A DNA stretch of 64,000 bases from Endomychus coccineus (taxonomy: Eukaryota; Arthropoda; Insecta; Coleoptera; Endomychidae), in contig OY294068.1 in NCBI GenBank assembly GCA_958510875.1, forward strand, positions 69,294,633 through 69,358,632, given 5' to 3'. The position numbers and the translations under genes are program-made. Below are positions 56,639 through 64,000 of this stretch, piece by piece (the first letter of the stretch is position 1; each line of letters opens with the position of its first letter). The notes under the pieces are model-generated. The model ran no database searches, had not been told where the DNA came from, and saw nothing but the letters and a program-made list of their open reading frames with translations.

Positions 56639-57118
56639 ACAATCGAAAAAAAAAAACAATGGAAACAAATAGATTGTTCCGAACCTTGTGACGGGAAACA
56701 GAGTAGCGCAGGAGGTACGTGGGACTGGTCCGAACCTTGTGATGAGAAACAGAGTAACGCAAGAGGTACGTGGGACTGGTCCGAACCTTGTGACGGCGGG
56801 AAACAGAGTAACGCAAGAGATACGAGGGATTGGTCCGACCCTTGTGACGACGGGAAACAGAGTAACGTAGGAGATACATGGGATTGGTCCGACCTTTGTA
56901 ACGACGGGAAACAGAGTTACGCAGGAGATACGTGGGATTGGTTCGACCCTTGTGATACAAACAGGAAAGAAGATTGGTCCGACTTGTGGGATGTGATCTG
57001 GCGGCAACAGGACCACGAGTACAATTTTGATTTATACGAGCAGGAGGAATTCGAATTGGCCGAATTTTGCAAAAAATGTCTAGAGGAGGACTGTAAAATA
57101 ATTAATTTATGTGAATAA
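56639..57118 (+). CDS. Tandem-repeat ORF rich in Trp, Cys and Asp, no ATG visible
   Basis: A plus-strand frame stays open for 159 codons to TAA 57116-57118. It carries five to six copies of a 17-19 residue unit of the type DWSDPCDDGKQSNAGDTW. A non-repeat acidic end follows (DWSDLWDVIWRQQDHEYNFD, EEFELAEFCKKCLEEDC). The DNA unit is 51-57 bases. One of the other two plus-strand frames has a stop in the repeats, and this frame is the only one that continues through the non-repeat end. AATAAA overlaps the stop (57114-57119). The frame starts after a TAA at 56636 without ATG. An ATG at 56611 lies in another frame just upstream of an A11 run, so a one-base slip or splicing would join them. Function unknown; it may be a host exon or a mobile-element protein. 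Confidence 0.4.
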   Translation, partial: TIEKKKQWKQIDCSEPCDGKQSSAGGTWDWSEPCDEKQSNARGTWDWSEPCDGGKQSNARDTRDWSDPCDDGKQSNVGDTWDWSDLCNDGKQSYAGDTWDWFDPCDTNRKEDWSDLWDVIWRQQDHEYNFDLYEQEEFELAEFCKKCLEEDCKIINLCE

Positions 57119-57314
57119 ACTATATATATTTATTATTTTTCACTGACAATTTCAAATCTGTTGCCATACAAATACGTTCCGTTAACCCATCCAAACGGAA
57201 TCAGTCTATCCGAACCATAGACCTATTATCCTAAGGAGACAGAACTGTTTGATTTATTAAATCTATATAAGTGATTAGCAAAAAATGTGAGTGGTAATTT
57301 CAATCATTTTACAG

Positions 57315-60300
57315 CTCGGACTCAACAATTTACAATACTCCTCCAAAAAGACCTACAGGGTAAGTGTTTCTCTGTATTTTTGTGTATAAGAAGGTCATCA
57401 TTCACAGATGCCTCTACCACAAATTGTCAATTTCTTTAACGTTTGAATAGAAAGTTAATACAAACGTTTCACTTACCTTGAATAAACATTTTACTGTACC
57501 CTAAACATTTGTATCCACTTTCATTCTGAACCTTTACAAAATTCCAAAAAAAAAATAATGTAATATAAAAAATAAGAAGTAAAATATCATAATATAATTT
57601 TTTAAGCAAAAAGGGGTACTCACATATGATGTACAGGGACCATGTGCTTCGAAACAAAAAACAATTAAATTGCAGAAACAAATAAGAAAAAAGTATAGAA
57701 ATTATCAAAATGGACCATAGATCAGTTTAGAATGAACAAAATACCATTACCATATTACTCAAAGACAAAAACATTTTTTAGGTCTCAAGATATTTGTTGC
57801 ATAAATTTGGTTGCTTCGCCAGGGAAAGTCCATTCTTCAAGTCAAAGGTAATTATTGTTTCTGCTCTGAACCCAATTCAGTTTCTTCCATTCTGATGTAT
57901 TGTTATTGAATTTTTTTAGGGAACCTGAAGTAACACCTATCGTTGAAGAAGTGGAATATCCAATTGGGCCAGCAATCCCTTCTTCATCTTCAGGCACAAA
58001 TGCTACAAAACTTGGAAAGAAAAGATATTTATATGCCTTTTGAAGAATGATTTCAAAAACCAATCAATGTTTATTTCATATATTGCAGAAAAAGATCCTA
58101 TATTGGCGAAATGACAAGTGGTGACTTCTCAACACCAGAAAAGAGAAGAAGAAATTTAAATATAATAAAAAGTACTGTTGGCAAACAAAGAAGAAGGATC
58201 CATAATTTGCAGACTACTGTTCGAAGATTGAGGCTTCGAATAACATCATTGAAGAGTTTATTGATATATCTTATTATTATATTATTATCTTATTAAGAGT
58301 GTCAGTGTAAACTAAAATATATCAGTGTGAAGTGCTTAAATCATCAAAGTCGAAATGTCATCTTTGAATGCATGTTCAGCAACCTTTACAACAAATAGTG
58401 AAATATATAATAATATGAGAACTAGAGGCTGTGATGACTTAAGGATACCAAAACACAAATCAACTTTTTTTGAAAAAAATGCATTTTACCGATGTGTTAA
58501 AGCATACAATTGCCTACCACAATGCATCAAAGATTGTCACTCCATAATGGGTTTTAAGAGAGTGCTTAAAAAAATTTTTAATTGGAAATTGCTTTTATTC
58601 ATATGATGAATTTTTAAATTTATGATATTTTAATTTTATTATTTATCCATTTATATGTACACGTCTGTAGATCATTTCTAAATTGTTGATAGTACTAACT
58701 TATTTGTTTTATTAATTTCTAAAATATCTGATATTGTATTCCATTATTAATGTTTATGTATTATTATTCTTGACAATGCTAATATTTTGTAGAAAGTCAT
58801 GGCAATAAAGTATTATTATTATTATTATTATTATTCATTATATAATAAAATGAGAATGAAATCGAATCATTCCTAGTCTCATCTATATCTCATGTTTTCT
58901 CAAACTGAAATAATTTGAGACCATTGACCTGATAGGTCTATAGAACTAGGGGGTTCATATTCCTTTATAATAATTTTTCTATTTAAAATTTCACTGATGA
59001 AAATGATCACAACATAGTTTTTTTTTACAAATGTATCATAACAGCTTCACATTGTTTAACTAAAATTAATAAATTCAATTTTTTACAGGCATCAATTTCA
59101 GGAACTGCTGGAGATTTGTTCAAAAGATTCTTGAAGGGGCCAACTAAACAGAAATATGATCCTAGATCATTTGCCTTAACGTTGTTATCCTTCTATTCTC
59201 CAAAGGCATATGATTTTGTGAGGAAAACCTTCAATCGAAGTTTGCCTCATTCGGGGACTATATCTAAATGGTACAGGTGTATTGATGGTAGTCCAGGTTT
59301 CACCAAAGAAGCACTAATTGCTTTGACTTTAAAACAAAAGAATTCATCAACACCTCTTCTGTGTAACTTGTCTTGGACGAAATGTCTATAAGGCGACAGA
59401 TTGAATGGACTGGAAACAAATTTACTGGTTATGTAGACATTGGTACCAATCTGGACTCAGATACACTACCAGAAGCGAGAGAGGCGCTAGTATTTATGCT
59501 TGTCTGCATAAATGGAACTTGGAAAGTTCCTGTTGGATATTTTTTGTTGGATGGATTGGCAGCTACTGTAAAGGCCGAATTAGTGAAAAAGTGTCTTGAA
59601 TTTATTAATGAAAGTGGTGTTATAGTAACTTCGTTGACATTTGATGGTGCCTTCACAAATATTTCAATGGCTGAAAAGTTGGGTGCAGATTTTAGCAATC
59701 CAATGAATTTGAAAACAAGTTTTAAGAATCCTGTCACAAATACTGACATTTATATATATCTGGATGCATGTCATATGATAAAACTTGTTCGAAATTGTTT
59801 TGCTTCACAAAATGGACTGAAAGATTCAGATGAAAGAGATGTAAAATGGAGTTATATATCCAGCTTGGTTGAAACTCAACATATAGAAGGTTTACATGCA
59901 GCAACGAAGGTCAGAATGAGGCATCTACAGTGGGCACGAGAAAAGATGAAGGTCCGTTTGGCTACCCAAACGTTGAGCAGGAGTGTGAGTGATGCTATGA
60001 ACTTTCTTCGTGAAGATTTGAAATGTCCTAACTTTCAAGGTTCAGAGGCTACATCAGAATTCATATTGAATTTCAACAATTTATTTGACATATTGAATTC
60101 TAGGAATGTATTTGCCAAATATCCATACAAAAAATGCCTTTCACCAAAAACTGCAGAGCATTTTTTTGATATAATGGAGAAAATGAAAAGATATATCATT
60201 GGTCTCACTTTGAATGGAACATCAATTCTAAAATCGGCAAGAAAAACTGGATTTTTAGGGCTTTTAATTTGTATGGACAGCCTCAAAAAAATGTATAATA

Positions 60301-61157
60301 TTCATGTTTTGGAACAAAAAAATATGAGCTACATATTAAGTTATAAACTTTCCCAAGACCATTTGGAATTATTTTTTGGAGCCATAAGAAGTAAAGGGGG
60401 TTATAATAATAACCCAACAGCAAGGCAATTTGAAGCAGCCTACAAACGGTTGTTGATTCATAGTGAAATAGCTGCTTCTGATACTGGCAACACAATCAAT
60501 TTAGAACAAATATCAATTTTGAGTAGTGGCTTCAGAAATAGAATTATTACAACTCAGAATGGAAGAAATTTAGAGGAAGATAAAGAATATGTATCCTTCA
60601 TTGAAAAACTTCAAAATGATTTGGAAGATTATGATTGTTTAGGATCTGCTGCATGGAATCTTACTCCATATGTGGAGGATGTTGTAGGTTACATATTTGG
60701 TTTTGTAGTAAAAGGACTTAAAAAATGTGTGACATGTCTGAAATGTTCAAATTTACTTGAGAGTGATACATCTACATCCCTTCTGCAAGAGAAGAAAACA
60801 TATGGAAAACTTATTAAATCCAGTCATATGGTCGCAGAGATTTGTAAAGCAGGTGAAAAGTATTTTCGGTTCTTTCACAATTCTACCAATATTTTTAACA
60901 GAAATATAAAAAGTTTATATGACATTTTAATCAACAAAACTATGAGGCATTTGCCACTGTCAGTTTTTGATAATTTTGGAGACCATTTATATGATGATGA
61001 TCCTATAGATGGGCACTCCATGCAATTAATCAAATTAATTTTAAAAAATTATTTTAAATTAAGAATTCATCATGAAACCATGAAAAACCTAGATTTTTCA
61101 AAAAAGAACCGATCACGATCAATAAATACAAAAACTATATTGTTCCGAAATGAATAA
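57315..61157 (+). pseudogene. P-type (THAP9-like) transposase, nearly complete, one frameshift
   Basis: Probable exons: 57315-57359, 57782-57847 and 57920-58033 (donor apparently mutated), then 58087-58265, 59099-59371 and 59373-61157. They give a Ser/Pro linker (TPPKRPTG, VEYPIGPAIPSSSSG), a basic coiled coil (FSTPEKRRRNLNIIKSTVGK) and a helical segment (DPRSFALTLLSFYSPKAYDF). The RNase-H-like domain has LDEMSI (first Asp at 59376), LTFDGAFTN (second Asp) and QDHLELFFGAIRSKGGYNNN (catalytic Glu). It ends with VEDVVGYIFGFVVKGLKKC. A single missing base near 59370 breaks the frame just before LDEMSI. A LINE fragment sits in the intron after the coiled coil. No THAP domain or terminal repeats were found upstream. 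P transposases cut and paste DNA in a GTP-dependent reaction. Confidence 0.8.
58300..58840 (+). mobile_element. 5'-truncated LINE 3' end inside the P-type gene
   Basis: The frame at 58355-58606 reads NMRTRGCDDLRIPKHKSTFF, then FYRCVKAYNCLPQCIKDCHS and FKRVLKKIFNW, the C-terminal end of jockey-like LINE proteins. It is followed by a 3' UTR and an (ATT)n tail (58811-58836). The insertion lies between two exons of the transposase and would be spliced out. It differs from the 29-30.8 kb LINE in tail sequence (ATT rather than TTATC). Confidence 0.65.
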
Positions 61158-64000
61158 CACAACATCTTTTTACACTTCTTCTTTTTATAGTACAATTTTT
61201 ATCTTGTACTTTTGCCGTGTATCATTGAATGTCGAAAGCTTCTGTTAATTTTTTTTTGTTCCCTTAATAATAATTAATTTGGAGCGTACCCAAAAAAGTT
61301 TCACTTTTATCGCTGTTATTTCAAGAATTTACTTTATCGATTATTAAAATAAACCTGATCGTAAACCTGAAAGATGTAGATAGTGATACAGAAATTTGAC
61401 TTTCATTTTCAAGTTGATATTATTCATAAATAATATGTATTATTTATGGAAACCAACACTGAAAATAGATGATTTTCAAAATATACAAATCAACGCACGA
61501 TTTTTAGTAGTAGAATGAATCTAATATTTCAACAAATATTCAATTCGATTTGTGGCATCAAATAAAAACGCATTACTTATGTACTAAATTCACTCGTTAG
61601 TTGAACTAAATGAAAACGTAGTGGAAGTTAAAAGAATACTTTTTTGAGGAAATTCATTTTGATTACATCTTGCATAATTTTCACAAGAGGTTCACTAATT
61701 GATATAAACAGTACAACTACTGATAACTAAAAGTTCTAGATATAGATTTAAGCATTAATCTTCTTGGCTTTAAATTGATATCAGTATTGCATGACCAGTA
61801 TTGAAAAAATAAATTTCACTCCACTGCTTTAAACATACAGTTCCTTAAAATATTGCACATTAACAATAACCCAAAATTACTCTATTTATCAGTATGTCTT
61901 TGCCCTTAAATCCAGCCTTGCTTTTCGAATTACCATATGTACCAACTTGATCCCTGTAGTAGCCTTCATATACCCCAGATGTGTTCAAAGAGGTTGAAAA
62001 TGTAATAAGGGGATATATTAAGTACTCTTGCCCATATCTTTGAACTATATATACTGAATTATTCGTTTTTACCAAGTTGAACATTGGTTTCAAGAATGTG
62101 TCATCATAATGTATATTATTCCTACCATTTTTGAAAATCACATTTTTTGGGAGATGGTTGCTAGGGTTGCTACATTTCATATATTAGGTATGAGATTCAT
62201 ACATTTGAACAAAATGTTAATACCTCAATGCAAATATATGAGAAATTCTCATATATTTTAGATATTTTGCATTTTTTAAATTTGTTGAGCCATGGCATAA
62301 TAATAACATAAATATCACTAGTCTTAAGATTTTTGAAAGTTGAGCCAAAGAGTTGTTTTACCCTGTGGTGACGAAGTGGTTGAGCTTGGATCCATGCATT
62401 GAGGGAATTATCAAAATGTGGAAATCTTTGTTATCGTATTTTGGAAGTCTACATGATTACTCTATACAAATAAGAAATTGATTAAAAATTAAAGATAATG
62501 GAAATGAAATACCTGAAACCTATTTGTTATTTTCCACTAGCTTTTTGAACATTTCTTAATAAGCCTTGATGAAAAACTGCAAAATGAAAACAAATTTGCT
62601 GAAAATTTAGAAAGAAAGATTGAGCAAAAAATTTGTTTGCCTTCATTATTTCACAAAAATTGAAGAATTTAGATTCTCAACATTATATTATTTTCTCTTA
62701 GTTTTTAAAATTGGAATAAAGTATATTAAAAAATGGTTCAATTTTGAGACCAACAGTAATTGGTTCTTTTTTAAACGATTTTGAATATGAAGAAATTTGT
62801 GTGGAGGTAGATTTTTTCCACCTCAACTTATGAAAAAACATATGGATCATTTATTTGATGAAATATGTATTTTAAATTAGATTTTTTTTATATGCAACAA
62901 TATTGAATAATTTTATGTCAATGCCATGGAAATTTGGATAGACATATTTGAGAAAACTTAGAATTCTGAAAATAAAATTATAAACCGCATAATAGTTATT
63001 TCCTATATAATTATTACCTAATTTCATCGACTGCACAATGTAGAACTCATCTATTCAATAATGGGAAATGAACGTTTGTACGAAATACGTTTTCTGTTAA
63101 AATAATCAAATCTCTAAACTGTAATAAGGCCTACAATCCTCATCAAGTACTAAATATTAAGCAATTATTAGCTCCTATTATTTTATAGATGTTCTAAAAT
63201 TCATATTCCATGTATTTTTCATAAATCTAATACATAATTTTTCTGATTATCATTTACAAAGTTGAACATCTGGCAACCCTATGGTTGGCATTTCATTCAT
63301 TACAGTACTATGATAACTAACATTATCCATAACAATGGTGGAAGGTTCTTACAAGATTTGGCTCTCCCTTTTCAGATTCCCCTTTTCCTAATTCTAATAT
63401 ATTGTTAAGGATAGCAAAACTGTTTCTGTTTAATTTTATCAAAATTTATTTTCACTACAAATATATGAACTGTCAATTCAATTTTCAATTGGATATATCT
63501 CTATAATGTGTTGGTCACTGTTAAAATGAAATATTCCTGGTTTGACGCGGATAGCTCTACTCGTTTAATGAAACTGTTCAAATCAATTTGTTCGAAAATT
63601 ACCAGCAAATGAGTGATATTCTTAGCTTATATCTATATCTCTCTAATTACCAATATCGTCTAACTATACTATCTTGTATTTAATAATATTTCACATTTCA
63701 AATACATTGTCATTCCAAGTTAACTTCATTTATTTATTTTGTAAACAGTGAATACTTGTATTTATTACACTATTATTATTATTATAATCCTAAATAAAAG
63801 TATTTCAAAATGTCTAATTATTCCCCCATAAAAATTGTTGTTGCAGTATTCAAATTATAAAACCTGTATGAAGGAACATAAAATAACGTACGTTCTTTAA
63901 ACGTGAAAATTTTTTCACATTTCGTTTCTCAATTCATGATTTAAATAATAAACTATAAAACAGTTCACACTGTGGATGCACTATAATGGGAAATAACCAC
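61158..64000. other. No recognised gene to the right edge
   Basis: AT-rich DNA. The minus-strand frame at 61860-62180 (106 codons; NSVYIVQRYGQEYLIYPLIT, VYEGYYRDQVGTYGNSKSKA) has non-random composition and an acceptor-like CCCTAG upstream, but no family was recognised. It could be a terminal exon of a gene starting to the right. The rest shows no repeat or coding structure. Confidence 0.3.

Noticed and set aside
56598..57016. Two minus-strand repeat frames (Arg/Thr/Tyr-rich and Pro/Val-rich)
   Set aside because: They are antisense readings of the 51-57 bp tandem repeat; only one plus-strand frame stays open into the non-repeat end.

Overview
The window looks like AT-rich animal nuclear DNA, most likely from an insect. 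Four host genes can be recognised by their proteins, with GT-AG introns and AATAAA signals. The rest is mostly transposable-element debris of classes common in insects: P, hAT, Copia, BEL/Pao, Penelope-like, jockey-like LINEs, a tRNA-derived SINE and many foldback elements. No species can be named from the sequence alone; nothing bacterial, plasmid or phage was seen.

Layout. 1-1.3 kb holds a decayed Copia gag (minus strand), split by a 621-bp insertion with 12-bp flanking repeats. 3.2-5.6 kb holds the last two exons of a TENT4/Trf4-type non-canonical poly(A) polymerase (plus), with an internally deleted hAT transposon in the preceding intron. 7.7-16.3 kb is intergenic, with two foldback elements and two copies of a short P-element-derived family that encodes a THAP zinc finger. 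A single-exon Vti1b-type SNARE follows at 16.6 kb. 20-22.2 kb holds a further foldback element and an LTR-like GC-richer block.

22.9-42.5 kb is the host core. PNO1 (minus, two exons) and NOG1/GTPBP4 (plus, six exons, 645 codons) are divergently transcribed from a shared 1.8-kb interval. PNO1 acts in 40S maturation and NOG1 in 60S maturation, so the pair is functionally coherent. The NOG1 introns carry a jockey-like LINE, a second RT fragment, a decayed hAT, foldback elements, a TA-flanked DNA transposon and a P-transposase fragment.

43-51 kb holds a large foldback element with internal 155-bp repeats and an acidic ORF in its loop, a palindromic SINE cluster, and a 4.4-kb LTR element. That element has two near-identical 1.58-kb LTRs around a remnant that joins the gag N-terminus to the integrase C-terminus. 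52-54.7 kb holds a Penelope-like RT fragment and a minus-strand multi-exon gene I do not recognise, with two similar small exons. 55-61.2 kb holds two hairpins, a BEL/Pao pol fragment, an unrecognised tandem-repeat ORF rich in Trp, Cys and Asp, and a nearly complete P-type transposase. The transposase keeps its catalytic acidic residues but has one frameshift and a LINE insertion. 61.2-64 kb shows no recognisable gene.

Most interesting: the gag-integrase fusion element with a primer-binding-site-like sequence after both LTRs; the unrecognised small-exon gene; the repeat ORF at 56.6-57.1 kb; several decayed hammerhead-ribozyme-like cores; and P-superfamily remnants at five sites.
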